From the NCBI RefSeq assembly GCF_025673445.1, contig NZ_JAOVQN010000003.1, positions 1 to 64,000 on the forward strand: a stretch of 64,000 bases of DNA. The letters are read 5' to 3'. The stretch is from Ruegeria_B marisflavi. Its GTDB lineage: Bacteria > Pseudomonadota > Alphaproteobacteria > Rhodobacterales > Rhodobacteraceae. Shown here piece after piece: positions 16,789-25,891 of this stretch. Both the position numbers and the translations under genes were made by a program. Position 1 is the stretch's first letter, and each line of letters starts with the position of its first letter. The notes under the pieces were generated by a model, which saw nothing but the letters and a program-made list of their open reading frames with translations, ran no database searches and was not told the DNA's origin.

Positions 16789-19590
16789 ATGACAACCGGC
16801 CTTGCAATATCCCGACTTCCCCGAGCGTTTGACCTCGACCTTGCGAGGGAAGCGCGCAGTCTGTTCCCCGAATTCACCGGCGAGATGTCCGATCTCGTGG
16901 CCGGTGCCGGTGGATCGAGCCCGTATCTGATGAGCCTGATGGCACTTGAAACCGGCTGGCTCCCCGAAGCGCTGACAGATCCGGACGCTGCGGTCGCGGC
17001 TGAACTGGCTGCTGTCCGCGCCTTGCCCCCTGATCAGTTGAAGCCGGGGCTGCGGCGCGCGAAGCAAAGATTGGCATTGTTGACCGCGCTTGCGGACCTG
17101 TCCGGTGCCTGGCCGCTGGAACGGGTGACGGGGCTGCTCACCGATTTCGCGGGACTGGCCGCCGATGTGGCCGCCAAAGCCGAGATCGCCGCATTGGTCC
17201 GGCGGGGAAAGCTGCCCGGTCAATCCGAGGATGACGTTGAATGCGCGGCCGGGATGGTCATTCTGGCGATGGGCAAGATGGGGGCGCACGAGCTGAACTA
17301 TAGTTCCGATATCGACCTGATCGTGCTCTTTGATGAAACCCGGTACGACCCCGACGATTTCTACGATGCGCGGCAGGGGATGGTGAAAGCAACGCGCAAC
17401 TTTTGTTCGACGCTCAGCGATAAGACCGCCGATGGCTATGTGTTCCGCACCGACCTGAGGCTCAGGCCTGATCCGGCGGTGACACCGGTCTGCATGGCGA
17501 TGGAGGCAGCCGAACGGTATTACGAAAGCCTGGGCCGGACCTGGGAGCGGGCCGCCTATATCAAGGCGCGCCCCTGCGCAGGCGACCTTGACGCTGGCGC
17601 GCGCTTTCTCAAGGCATTGCGACCATTTGTCTGGCGGCGGCATCTAGATTTCGCCGCGATCCAGGACGCGCATGACATGCGCCTGCGCATTCGCGAGAAC
17701 AAAGGGACGGGCGGACCGCTGACAATCCCCGGCCATGACATGAAGCTGGGGCGGGGTGGCATTCGCGAGATTGAGTTCTTTACCCAGACCCGACAGTTGA
17801 TCGCCGGCGGGCGTGATCCCGACTTGCGGATGCGCGGTACCGTGCCGGGGCTGGAGGCGCTTGCCGCCAAGGAATGGGTGCCGCACGATGTCGCCGACCG
17901 GCTCGCCGACCACTACAGGGCCCATCGGGAAGTTGAACACCGCATCCAGATGGTGCATGACACGCAAACCCACCGGTTGCCGCAGACCAAGGATGGCTTG
18001 GAGCGGGTCGCCTGCCTGATGGGGACCGATGTCGGGCAGATGACGGCGGACATCACCCGCAGGCTGAACGAAGTGCATGAGTTGACCGAGGGGTTCTTCG
18101 CGCCGGGAAGCCGCAGCGGTCAGGCGCAGCAACCTGTCGAAACGGTCGAATTCGACGAAAACGTTCTGTCGCGCTGGCCCACATATCCCGCACTGCGTTC
18201 GCAACGCGGGCGGCGGATCTTCGAGCGTCTGAAGCCGGAACTGCTGAGGCGGTTGGCTAAGACGGCAAAGCCGGACGAGGCATTGCTGGCGCTTGATGGC
18301 TTCCTGGCCGGTCTGCCGGCGGGTGTGCAACTGTTTTCGCTCTTCGAAGCCAACCCGCAACTGATCGAGTTGCTGATCGACATTGTTGGTACCAGCAACA
18401 TGCTGGCCAGTTACCTGTCCCGGAACTCCGGTGTTTTTGACGCGGTCATTGGGGGGTCGTTTTTTGACCGCTGGCCCGGGCTGGAGGTATTGAAGACCGA
18501 ACTGTCCGAAAAGCTTGCGGCGGAACCCGATTACGAATTGCGTCTGGATATGGCGCGGCGCTGGACCAAGGAATGGCATTTCCGCATCGGTGTGCACCAC
18601 CTGCGCGGATTGATCGGAGCCGACCGGGCCGGGGTGCAATACGCGGAATTGGCAGAAGCGGTCATTGCCGCGGTCTTGCCGGTTGTTATTGATCAATTTT
18701 CCGCCAAACATGGTATGCCCCCTGGACGGGGTGCCACGGTTCTGGGGATGGGATCGTTGGGGGCGGGCAGAATCAACGCCCAGTCCGACCTGGACCTGAT
18801 CCTTATCTATGATCCACAAGATGTCGAAAACTCTGATGGGCCGCGCCCTCTTGCGACGCGAACTTACTACGCCCGACTGACGCAGGCCTTGATCACAGCG
18901 TTGACCGCGCCGATGTCGCAAGGAAAGCTCTATGAGGTGGACATGCGCCTCAGACCTTCGGGGAATCAGGGACCGGTTGCCACAAGCTGGGCCAGTTTCA
19001 CCGCTTATCAGCAAAGCGAGGCCTGGGTGTGGGAGCATTTGGCGCTCACGCGCGCCCGTCCGGTGGCTGGAAACCCGGAACTGGCGGTTGATATCGAGAC
19101 CTTCCGAAAAGAGTTGTTGTCAGGTCGTTCGGAACAGGACCAGGTATTGCGGCAAATCGCCGACATGCGCGCCAGACTTGCGGCTGCCAAGGTCCCGTCT
19201 GGCCTCTGGGATGCAAAGACCGGGCCGGGGCGGATGCTGGACATCGAACTGGTCGCCCAGGCGGGCGCCTTGCTTGCCGGAAGTGCCGCGCACGACGTGG
19301 CCTCGGGTCTCGACGCCGCGGTCGCTGCCGGTTGGTTGGAGGTCGCAGATGCACACTCACTTCGGCATGCATACGACCTATTCTGGTCGGTACAGACTGC
19401 AGCACGATTGCTGTCCAGTACACTGATTTTGCCCGAAAGCATGGGTGAGGGCGGCGCGGTGTTCCTGTGTCGCAGTACCGGATTTGGAACGATTGAACAG
19501 TTGGCCGCCGCGCTGGAGGAAAACTATGCCGTGTCGGCAGATCTGATCGACGCGGCGGTGGGAGAGTGGGAAGATGCCAAAGACGGGTGA
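16789..19590 (+). CDS. glnE: Bifunctional glutamine synthetase adenylyltransferase/deadenylylase
   Basis: This 933-residue protein controls glutamine synthetase by adding or removing AMP in response to nitrogen status signalled through PII and glutamine. Two nucleotidyltransferase domains are visible: HELNYSSDIDLIVLFD near 167-182 (deadenylylase half) and INAQSDLDLILIYD near 664-677 (adenylylase half), each with the DxD metal pair and followed by a helical domain. The length is near the usual 940-980. Its last 17 nt overlap the next small gene. Confidence 0.96.
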   Translation: MTTGLAISRLPRAFDLDLAREARSLFPEFTGEMSDLVAGAGGSSPYLMSLMALETGWLPEALTDPDAAVAAELAAVRALPPDQLKPGLRRAKQRLALLTALADLSGAWPLERVTGLLTDFAGLAADVAAKAEIAALVRRGKLPGQSEDDVECAAGMVILAMGKMGAHELNYSSDIDLIVLFDETRYDPDDFYDARQGMVKATRNFCSTLSDKTADGYVFRTDLRLRPDPAVTPVCMAMEAAERYYESLGRTWERAAYIKARPCAGDLDAGARFLKALRPFVWRRHLDFAAIQDAHDMRLRIRENKGTGGPLTIPGHDMKLGRGGIREIEFFTQTRQLIAGGRDPDLRMRGTVPGLEALAAKEWVPHDVADRLADHYRAHREVEHRIQMVHDTQTHRLPQTKDGLERVACLMGTDVGQMTADITRRLNEVHELTEGFFAPGSRSGQAQQPVETVEFDENVLSRWPTYPALRSQRGRRIFERLKPELLRRLAKTAKPDEALLALDGFLAGLPAGVQLFSLFEANPQLIELLIDIVGTSNMLASYLSRNSGVFDAVIGGSFFDRWPGLEVLKTELSEKLAAEPDYELRLDMARRWTKEWHFRIGVHHLRGLIGADRAGVQYAELAEAVIAAVLPVVIDQFSAKHGMPPGRGATVLGMGSLGAGRINAQSDLDLILIYDPQDVENSDGPRPLATRTYYARLTQALITALTAPMSQGKLYEVDMRLRPSGNQGPVATSWASFTAYQQSEAWVWEHLALTRARPVAGNPELAVDIETFRKELLSGRSEQDQVLRQIADMRARLAAAKVPSGLWDAKTGPGRMLDIELVAQAGALLAGSAAHDVASGLDAAVAAGWLEVADAHSLRHAYDLFWSVQTAARLLSSTLILPESMGEGGAVFLCRSTGFGTIEQLAAALEENYAVSADLIDAAVGEWEDAKDG

Positions 19591-19849
19591 CCGGTTCGAT
19601 CCCAAAGGGTTGATCTTTGAATCCTATAGAATCGAAGGCATAACGCTTCAGGAATGCCGCACCATCTTCCTTGACTGGGCGTTGAGCCTGCCCATCGGAC
19701 TGGATCAGCGCGAGGCGCTGAGCGACCTGATTTCTCGCTACGGGCCAGAGGCGCCCGATCATCCGATGACAGACGTCATCCGGGACGGGCTGAGCGCCAC
19801 GGCCACCCCCAAAAGGCGCGGTGGTTGGCGTTCGCGAGATAGAAACTGA
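19574..19849 (+). CDS. Conserved small hypothetical protein overlapping glnE
   Basis: A 91-residue, mostly acidic protein with a basic tail (TPKRRGGWRSRDRN). The body (ITLQECRTIFLDWALSLP, DQREALSDLISRYG) looks helical. It starts inside glnE and overlaps it by 17 nt, so translation is probably coupled to glnE. I recognise no characterised family. The tight overlap and absence of frame gaps argue that it is real. Confidence 0.6.
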   Translation: MPKTGDRFDPKGLIFESYRIEGITLQECRTIFLDWALSLPIGLDQREALSDLISRYGPEAPDHPMTDVIRDGLSATATPKRRGGWRSRDRN

Positions 19850-19977
19850 CCGTATCGATCCGAGCAACAATCTTCGAATCGTACTCAATTTGTCGCAAAG
19901 TCGCCCCAATTCTCCATCAAATTCCCTTCAAACGGTAGCGGCTGTGGGAGTCGCAACCCGGTCAAGGAGAAGTAACG

Positions 19978-20754
19978 ATGAAGACCTTGCGGATTTTCCT
20001 AGCAGCTGGTTTAGGGCTGACCGTTACGGCTTGTACGGCTGTCGATATTCCTACCCGTAACGCTCCTTTTGAGGATCTTCCGAATTCGGCCGTCAGTGCG
20101 CCGGCCGGCTATGACCTTATCCAGCCGCAGATCGCGGCGAAACCGCAGGCCGCAACGGGACAAGTCGTTATCCCACACGGGGATGTTGTGGCGCGCGCCG
20201 CAACCGACGACACGGGCGGGTTGACCATTGCGCCGGGCCAGTCGCCCGTGCAGATCAATTCGGTTACCGTTGTTGTGCCGCGTTCTCTCAAGGTTTCGGA
20301 ACGCAACAGCTATCTGCCGCGTGGTGACATTGTCTGGCGCGAGGATCCGATCGGCGACCGTCACGCTCAGGTGCAGAAGATTGTGCAGGACGCAATGGTG
20401 CGTGGCGTCAGCCCGCTGAGCGGCCCGGTCAACGCCGACCTGGAAATCGTCCTCAAACGCTTTCACGCGTTGACCGAAAAGGCACGGTATACCACTGGTG
20501 GCATCCATGCGATCACCTTTGACATCACCCTCAAGGATCCGGCCACAGGCGCGCAGCTGATGCCGCCGCGCGAAGTGCGCGCCGATCTCGAGGCGTTTGG
20601 CGGCCAACAGGCGATCAATGCCGAGGCACGTGGTCAGACCCAGAAAGTGCGTATCACCGATCACTTGGCTTGGGTGATCCAGCAAGAGCTGACCGATCCC
20701 GAAGGATATAAGAATGCATCGCTGGGTATCATCCAGGTGATGAATCGCCTCTAA
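19978..20754 (+). CDS. Putative outer-membrane lipoprotein, Roseobacter-type hypothetical
   Basis: This 258-residue protein starts MKTLRIFLAAGLGLTVTAC, a lipoprotein signal peptide with lipidation at Cys19. The mature part has no catalytic motif I know. It includes a middle segment VQINSVTVVVPRSLKVSERN and a domain with ITFDITLKDPATGAQL that looks beta-rich. A GGAGAAGTAACG ribosome site precedes it. Similar lipoproteins carry a DUF name (I recall DUF6778, unverified). It is followed by two hairpins, the second overlapping the next start codon. Confidence 0.7.
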   Translation: MKTLRIFLAAGLGLTVTACTAVDIPTRNAPFEDLPNSAVSAPAGYDLIQPQIAAKPQAATGQVVIPHGDVVARAATDDTGGLTIAPGQSPVQINSVTVVVPRSLKVSERNSYLPRGDIVWREDPIGDRHAQVQKIVQDAMVRGVSPLSGPVNADLEIVLKRFHALTEKARYTTGGIHAITFDITLKDPATGAQLMPPREVRADLEAFGGQQAINAEARGQTQKVRITDHLAWVIQQELTDPEGYKNASLGIIQVMNRL

Positions 20755-20756
20755 CA

Positions 20757-20773
20757 CTTCCCAGCCACTGGGA
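20757..20773. other. Small hairpin after the lipoprotein gene
   Basis: TTCCCAG-CCA-CTGGGAA forms a perfect 7-bp stem with a 3-nt loop directly after the stop codon. No T run follows, so it is more likely an mRNA 3'-end protector than a terminator on its own. Confidence 0.5.
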
Positions 20774-20782
20774 ATGAGATTA

Positions 20783-20815
20783 AGAGGGCGCTCATGACAG
20801 CGCCCTCTGACGTTT
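20783..20815 (+). terminator. Strong hairpin with T run overlapping the start of the methyltransferase gene
   Basis: AGAGGGCGCT (20783-20792) pairs perfectly with AGCGCCCTCT (20799-20808) around a 6-nt loop, followed by GACGTTTTTG. This has the form of an intrinsic terminator for the lipoprotein gene. The loop CATGAC contains the ATG at 20794 that starts the next gene, and its AGAGGG ribosome site lies in the stem. Confidence 0.65.
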
Positions 20816-22005
20816 TTGACCGTCCCCGCATCCGCCTGAAGCCCAAGGCCAACGCCCGTGCCATCCGTCATGGGGCACCTTGGGTGTTCGATAACGAGGT
20901 GGTCACCGACCGCCGCACCCGCAAGATCGCGCCGGGAACGGTTGCGGTGCTCGAGGATGACAACCGCACAGCCTTGGGGTTGGTGGCGGTCAATCCCGGC
21001 TCGCGCATTCTGGCACGGATGCTGGATCGCGACCCCGAGGCGGATTTGAACGCCACCTGGTTCGAGGCGCGGCTGACCCGGGCGCTTGCGATGCGCGAAC
21101 GCCTGTTTGACGCGCCTTTTTACCGCCTTGTCCACGCCGAAGCCGACGGGTTGCCGGGCGTCATCATCGACCGGTTCGGTGACGCGGGTGTGATCCAGCC
21201 GAATGCCGCCTGGGCCGAGGCACATCTGGGCTTGCTGAGCGCGGCGCTGATCAAGGTCACTGGTGTCAGCACTGTTCTGAAGAATGCATCGGGCCGGACG
21301 CGGTCACTCGAAGGGCTAGATGACCAGAACGCGGTGCTGGCCGGGGCGGCGCCTGTGGCGCCGGTTCCTGTGCCTATGAATGGCGCGACCTATATGGCAG
21401 ATCTGACCGGGGGCCAGAAAACAGGTCTGTTCTACGACCAGCGCCCCAACCATGCCTTTGCCGCGCGGCTGGCGGGGCAGGGCGCGCGGGTGCTGGATGT
21501 GTTCTCTCATGTGGGTGGCTTTGCGCTGGCGATGCTGGCCGGCGGCGCGGGTAGTGCTTTGGCGGTTGATGGCTCTGCCCCGGCGCTGACGTTGGCCGAA
21601 CAGGGGGCGCTGGCCTCGGGCCTGGCCGGGCGGTTCGACACTCGGCAGGGTGACGCCTTTGACGTGATGACCGCGCTGGGCGAGGAAGGCGAAACATTTG
21701 ATGTGGTGATCTGCGATCCGCCCGCCTTCGCACCCTCGAAACAGGCGCTGGATGCGGGACTACGCGCCTATGAACGGGTGGCGCGGCTGGCTGCGGCGCT
21801 GGTGCGGCCGGGTGGTTATCTGGGTCTGTGTTCCTGCTCCCATGCCGCCGATCTGTCGCGGTTCCGCGAGGCCAGCGTACGCGGCATCGGCCGCGCCGGG
21901 CGCAGCGGGCAGTTGATCCATACCGGTTTTGCCGGGCCGGATCATCCGCAGCTGCCGCAACTGGCCGAGAGCGGCTATCTCAAGGCGGTGTTCTTCCGGC
22001 TGTGA
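20794..22005 (+). CDS. Class I SAM-dependent rRNA large-subunit methyltransferase (RlmI-like)
   Basis: This 403-residue protein joins an N-terminal PUA RNA-binding domain (IRLKPKANARAIRHGAPWVF, about residues 14-33) to a Rossmann methyltransferase domain. Motif I is VLDVFSHVGGFAL near 233-245 and the catalytic loop is ICDPPAFAPSKQ near 306-317, with a later CSCSH cysteine motif. This is the RlmI (23S rRNA m5C1962) architecture. The ATG at 20794 sits in the loop of a strong hairpin, but no good alternative start is visible before the conserved PUA sequence. The stop overlaps the next GTG start. Confidence 0.85.
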   Translation: MTAPSDVFDRPRIRLKPKANARAIRHGAPWVFDNEVVTDRRTRKIAPGTVAVLEDDNRTALGLVAVNPGSRILARMLDRDPEADLNATWFEARLTRALAMRERLFDAPFYRLVHAEADGLPGVIIDRFGDAGVIQPNAAWAEAHLGLLSAALIKVTGVSTVLKNASGRTRSLEGLDDQNAVLAGAAPVAPVPVPMNGATYMADLTGGQKTGLFYDQRPNHAFAARLAGQGARVLDVFSHVGGFALAMLAGGAGSALAVDGSAPALTLAEQGALASGLAGRFDTRQGDAFDVMTALGEEGETFDVVICDPPAFAPSKQALDAGLRAYERVARLAAALVRPGGYLGLCSCSHAADLSRFREASVRGIGRAGRSGQLIHTGFAGPDHPQLPQLAESGYLKAVFFRL

Positions 22006-22556
22006 AAGCGGTGCTCGACACTTGCGTGATCTATCCCACGGTCATGCGCGAGATGCTGCTGGGCGCGGCGCGGCTGGGGCATTTCACGCCGCTCTGGTCG
22101 GCCCGCATCCTGGAGGAATGGGCACGCGCGGCGGTCAAGTTGGGGCCGGCGGGGGAGGCGCAGGCGCGCGCCGAGATCACGCTGACACGCGCCACCTGGC
22201 CCAGGGCCGAGGTGCCGCAAGCGCCGGGCGTCGAGGCGCGCCTCTGGCTGCCGGATCCGGCGGATATCCATGTTCTGGCCACGGCCATCGCCGGGTCGGC
22301 GGATGCGATCGTTACCCTCAACCGTTCCGATTTCCCGCGCAATATCCTGGCCGAGGAAGGGCTGGATAGGATCGACCCGGATGCACTCCTTTTGCAGTTT
22401 TTCAATGATGGCCCTGAGGGTTTTGCGCGCATGGCGGCAAAAGTGCTGGATGAGGCCAACCGCCTGTCCGGCAAGACATGGACTCTCCGCAGTCTGATGA
22501 AGAAGGCCCGGCTGCCCCGGCTGGGCAAGGCGCTGGAACACTACCGCTCAGAGTGA
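22002..22556 (+). CDS. PIN-domain protein coupled to the RlmI-like gene
   Basis: A 184-residue protein beginning (GTG) MKAVLDTCVIYP, the first conserved acidic strand of PIN-domain nucleases. Further acidic motifs are DPADIHVLATAI near 85-96 and AIVTLNRSDFP near 104-114. The GTG at 22002 overlaps the upstream stop by 4 nt. No antitoxin gene lies next to it, so a classic VapC toxin role is doubtful; coupling to an rRNA methyltransferase suggests an RNA-processing function. That role is inference. Confidence 0.75.
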   Translation: MKAVLDTCVIYPTVMREMLLGAARLGHFTPLWSARILEEWARAAVKLGPAGEAQARAEITLTRATWPRAEVPQAPGVEARLWLPDPADIHVLATAIAGSADAIVTLNRSDFPRNILAEEGLDRIDPDALLLQFFNDGPEGFARMAAKVLDEANRLSGKTWTLRSLMKKARLPRLGKALEHYRSE

Positions 22557-23531
22557 ACGCAGGATCCCGGCCGCGATCTCGAACGAGCGTTTGCGCGCGG
22601 CGTGATCGTGGATTTGTCCGGTCAGGATCACCTCGTCGGGTTGATAGCGGTCGATGATGCGGGTCAGATCGGCGCGCACGGTCCCGGCGTTGCCCACCGC
22701 CGAGATGCTGAGCGCGGCATTCACCCCGGCCAGCGTGGCGCGGTCCAGATGCGCTGTGATATCGTCCACCGGTGCCGGCAGTTTGCCGGGCCGCCCCATC
22801 CTGAGCCGGGCAAAGGCCTGTTGCATGGTGGTGCGCAGGCGCACCCCCTCGGCGTCGGTTTCGGCGGCAAAGACATTGATCGCCATCATCGCATGGGGCT
22901 GATTCAGATAGGCCGACGGGCGGAAGGCGCGGCGGTAGACGTCCAGCGCCTCCTCCAGCGCCTGCGGCGCGAAATGCGAGGCAAAGGCGTATGGCAAGCC
23001 CAGCTGCGCGGCCAATTGCGCGCCATAGAGGCTGGACCCCAGGATCCAGACCGGCACATGGGTGTTCTGGCCGGGAAAGGCGCGTACCCGGGCCGCCGGG
23101 TCCTCGGGGCCGAGAAAACCGACCAGGTCGATCACATCCTGCGGAAAACTGTCCTGCTGCGACAGACCCCGGCGCAGGGCGCGCGCGGTGGCCATGTCGG
23201 TGCCGGGCGCACGGCCCAACCCCAGGTCGATGCGGTCGCCATAAAGCGCGGCCAGCGTGCCAAAGGCCTCGGCCACCATGTAGGGCGCATGGTTGGGCAG
23301 CATGATGCCACCGGCGCCGATCCGCATCCGGCTGGTCCGGCTGGCGATATGGCCGATCAGCACGGCGGGTGCCGCACTGGCGATGCCGGGCATGTTGTGA
23401 TGCTCGGCCAGCCAGTAGCGGTGATAGCCCAGCGCCTCGGCGTGGGTGGCCAGATCGGCGCTGTTGGCCAGCGCCTGAAGAATGTCGCTACCCTCGGGCA
23501 CCGGGGCAAGGTCGAGCAGGGAATAGAGCAT
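22548..23531 (-). CDS. LLM-class flavin-dependent oxidoreductase (luciferase-like)
   Basis: This 327-residue protein belongs to the bacterial-luciferase-like monooxygenase superfamily. It has YHRYWLAEHHNMPGIASAAP near 36-55, RIGAGGIMLPNHAPYMVAEAFGTL, and IDLGLGRAPGTD, the usual MsnO8/YhbW-type sequence. Such enzymes use reduced FMN and oxygen on alkanesulfonates or other substrates; the substrate here is unknown. It is convergent with the PIN gene (9-bp overlap) and follows the M48 protease gene on the same strand. Confidence 0.88.
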   Translation of the reverse strand: MLYSLLDLAPVPEGSDILQALANSADLATHAEALGYHRYWLAEHHNMPGIASAAPAVLIGHIASRTSRMRIGAGGIMLPNHAPYMVAEAFGTLAALYGDRIDLGLGRAPGTDMATARALRRGLSQQDSFPQDVIDLVGFLGPEDPAARVRAFPGQNTHVPVWILGSSLYGAQLAAQLGLPYAFASHFAPQALEEALDVYRRAFRPSAYLNQPHAMMAINVFAAETDAEGVRLRTTMQQAFARLRMGRPGKLPAPVDDITAHLDRATLAGVNAALSISAVGNAGTVRADLTRIIDRYQPDEVILTGQIHDHAARKRSFEIAAGILRSL

Positions 23532-23548
23532 GAGAACTGTCCTGAGGG

Positions 23549-24235
23549 TCAGCGAGGCTGCCAGCGCGCTTCGAGCCGGTCGAGCGCGGCGATGCGCTCG
23601 GCCGTTTTGGGATGGCTGAGCAGCCAGGCTGGCGCCACGCCCGCGCGCTGCTGGGTCAGCGCGTCGAGCTTGTGAAACAGCGCCTTTTGCGGCGCCACGC
23701 CGATACCCGCCTTGGTCAACAGGGCGGCGGCATAGGCGTCGGCCTCGTACTCGTCCGCCCGGCTCAGCCGCGCGGCAAGCAGGGTGGTCAGCATATTGGC
23801 AATCCAGACGCCGAAGAAGGGGATGAACCGACCCAGCAGCATGGCGAGTGCGGTGCGCATGGCGTTCTGGCCGGAAAAGTCGATCATCCGGCGCCGCGAA
23901 TGGCCCAGCGCCACATGCCCCAATTCGTGCGCAATGACCGATGTCAGTTCCTCGCCGGTAACCTCGCCACTTTGATATTTGCGGTAGAAGCCGCGCGTGA
24001 TGAAGATGCGTCCGTCAGGGGCGGCCAGCCCGTTGACCGGGTCGATCTCGTATATATGCACCGGTACGCGGGCCACGCCCAGGGCCGCCGCCAGCCGGTC
24101 GGTCAGCCGTTTCAGCGCCGGGTCGGCCAGTTCGGTCGAGCGGGCATCCAGCTCGCGCCGGGTCCGCCAGGCCGAGAAATGGTACATGGCAAAGGCGTAG
24201 AGAACCGCCAACAGGATCGGGGTGACGCGCAACAT
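23549..24235 (-). CDS. M48-family membrane-associated zinc metalloprotease
   Basis: A 228-residue protein with an N-terminal hydrophobic segment (residues 3-20), the zinc motif HELGH at 103-107 followed by VALGH, and a third-ligand motif EYEAD at 162-166. A second hydrophobic region covers about 130-157. This is the M48 (HtpX/Oma1-like) arrangement in short form. It lies 17 bp upstream of the flavin oxidoreductase gene. Confidence 0.88.
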   Translation of the reverse strand: MLRVTPILLAVLYAFAMYHFSAWRTRRELDARSTELADPALKRLTDRLAAALGVARVPVHIYEIDPVNGLAAPDGRIFITRGFYRKYQSGEVTGEELTSVIAHELGHVALGHSRRRMIDFSGQNAMRTALAMLLGRFIPFFGVWIANMLTTLLAARLSRADEYEADAYAAALLTKAGIGVAPQKALFHKLDALTQQRAGVAPAWLLSHPKTAERIAALDRLEARWQPR

Positions 24236-24475
24236 GGGTCAGATATGGGGCGTTCCGGGGCCCGGGGCAAGCGGCAAGCCGCCGATGGCAGGGCATACCC
24301 GGTTCCGGGCGGCTTTCTGGGCAGAGTTCTGCCCCCGCATCCCGCACCGCAGACAGGGTTTCCGCTGGTTTCATTCGGGTCCGCGCAAGGGGCTTGTCGC
24401 GCCAAAGAGCCCGCGCCTAGCGTGCCACCGGCGGCCCGATGTAGCCGCGCGCTTTGATGCAAGGAACCACGAGCG

Positions 24476-24667
24476 ATGATGACCAGATTGACCCTATTGA
24501 TTGCCTTTGCCCTGCCGCTGATGGGCTGTTCCGAGCCCGAACCCGAGCCGGTTCAGATCCTTGAAGCCCCCTCGTTCGACAAGTTGGGCAATCCGGTCTG
24601 TCCCGAAGGCTATAGCCTCGCCACCACCGAGACCGGAGAGCCGGTTTGTGCCGGGGTCGTGTACTGA
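24476..24667 (+). CDS. Small lipoprotein
   Basis: A 63-residue protein with a lipoprotein signal ending LPLMGC (Cys18), then a Glu-Pro-rich linker SEPEPEPVQ and a short domain with two cysteines (PVCPEGYSL...EPVCAGVVY) that could form a disulfide. Two successive ATG codons (24476, 24479) are possible starts. No family is recognised. It is isolated between two oppositely oriented units. Confidence 0.6.
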   Translation: MMTRLTLLIAFALPLMGCSEPEPEPVQILEAPSFDKLGNPVCPEGYSLATTETGEPVCAGVVY

Positions 24668-24702
24668 ACGCAGGATGTTGCTGGCCGCCGCGCAAGTGGC
24701 GG

Positions 24703-25887
24703 TCAGCGGGTCAGCACCCGCATGCCCTGTTCCAGCCCCGACAGAGTCATGGGCACCATCCGGTCGTCGAAAATCTCGCGGATCATGCCGATGGAATGGG
24801 TATAGTCCCAGTATTTCTCGGGCACCGGGTTGATCCAGAGATTGCTGGCCCATTGCTCGCGCGCGCGCGCGAGCCAGACCTGACCTGCCTCTTGGTTCCA
24901 ATGCTCGTTGGCGCCGCCGGGATAGGCGATCTCGTAGGGGCTCATTGAGGCATCGCCCACAAAGATGCATTTGTAATCGGGCCCATAGGTGCGCAGCACC
25001 TCATGGGTGGGGATCTGCGTATCCCAGCGGCGGCGGTTGTCGCGCCAGACGCCTTCGTAGAGGCAATTGTGAAAGTAGTAATATTCCAGATGCTTGAACT
25101 CGGCACGCGCCGCCGAAAACAGCTCTTCGACCACCTTCACGTGCGGGTCCATCGAGCCGCCCACGTCCAGGAACAGCACCACCTTGACCGCGTTATGCCG
25201 TTCGGGGCGTTCCTTGACGTCCAGATAGCCGTGTTCGGCGGTGGCGCGGATGGTGCCATCCAGGTCCAGCTCCATCGCCGCGCCCTCGCGGGCCCAGCGG
25301 CGCAGGCGTTTCAGCGCCACCTTGATGTTGCGGGTGCCCAGTTCGACCGTGTCGTCGAGATTCTTGAACTCGCGCTTGTCCCAGACCTTGACCGCGCGCT
25401 GGTGGCGGCTTTCCTTCTGGCCGATCCGCACGCCTTCGGGGTTGTAGCCATAGGCGCCAAAGGGAGAGGTGCCGGCGGTGCCGATCCACTTGTTGCCGCC
25501 CTGGTGGCGGCCCTCTTGTTCCTTGAGCCGTTCGCGCAGCGTCTCCATCAGCTTGTCGAACCCGCCCAGCGCCTCGATCTCGGCCTTTTCCTCGGGCGAC
25601 AGATACTTTTCGGCCATCTTCTCCAGCCAGTCGGCGGGGATGTCCACGGCCTCCATCACCTGCTCAAAGGTGATCTCTTCCAGCCCCTTGAAACTGGCGG
25701 CAAAGGCGCGGTCGAACTTGTCGATATTGCGTTCGTCCTTCACCATCGACACGCGGGCCAGGTAATAGAAGGCCTCGACATCGTAAGTGGCCAGCCCTTT
25801 CTTCATACCTTCGAGAAAGGTCAGGTATTCGCGCAACGACACCGGCACCCCGGCTTTGCGCAAATTCTCGAAAAAGGGCAGGAACAT
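24703..25887 (-). CDS. VWA domain-containing protein (CoxE-like)
   Basis: This 394-residue protein has a helical N-terminal region and a C-terminal von Willebrand A domain. The metal-site motif is DVGGSMDPH near residue 240, with Gly in place of the first Ser of DxSxS, then HLEYYYFHNCLYEGVWRDN and FVGDASMSPYEI. Such proteins usually partner a MoxR-type AAA+ ATPase to mature or remodel a client complex. A MoxR gene lies about 2 kb upstream on the same strand, separated by a lipoprotein gene and a tiny membrane-protein gene. Confidence 0.88.
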   Translation of the reverse strand: MFLPFFENLRKAGVPVSLREYLTFLEGMKKGLATYDVEAFYYLARVSMVKDERNIDKFDRAFAASFKGLEEITFEQVMEAVDIPADWLEKMAEKYLSPEEKAEIEALGGFDKLMETLRERLKEQEGRHQGGNKWIGTAGTSPFGAYGYNPEGVRIGQKESRHQRAVKVWDKREFKNLDDTVELGTRNIKVALKRLRRWAREGAAMELDLDGTIRATAEHGYLDVKERPERHNAVKVVLFLDVGGSMDPHVKVVEELFSAARAEFKHLEYYYFHNCLYEGVWRDNRRRWDTQIPTHEVLRTYGPDYKCIFVGDASMSPYEIAYPGGANEHWNQEAGQVWLARAREQWASNLWINPVPEKYWDYTHSIGMIREIFDDRMVPMTLSGLEQGMRVLTR

Positions 25888-25891
25888 CGGC

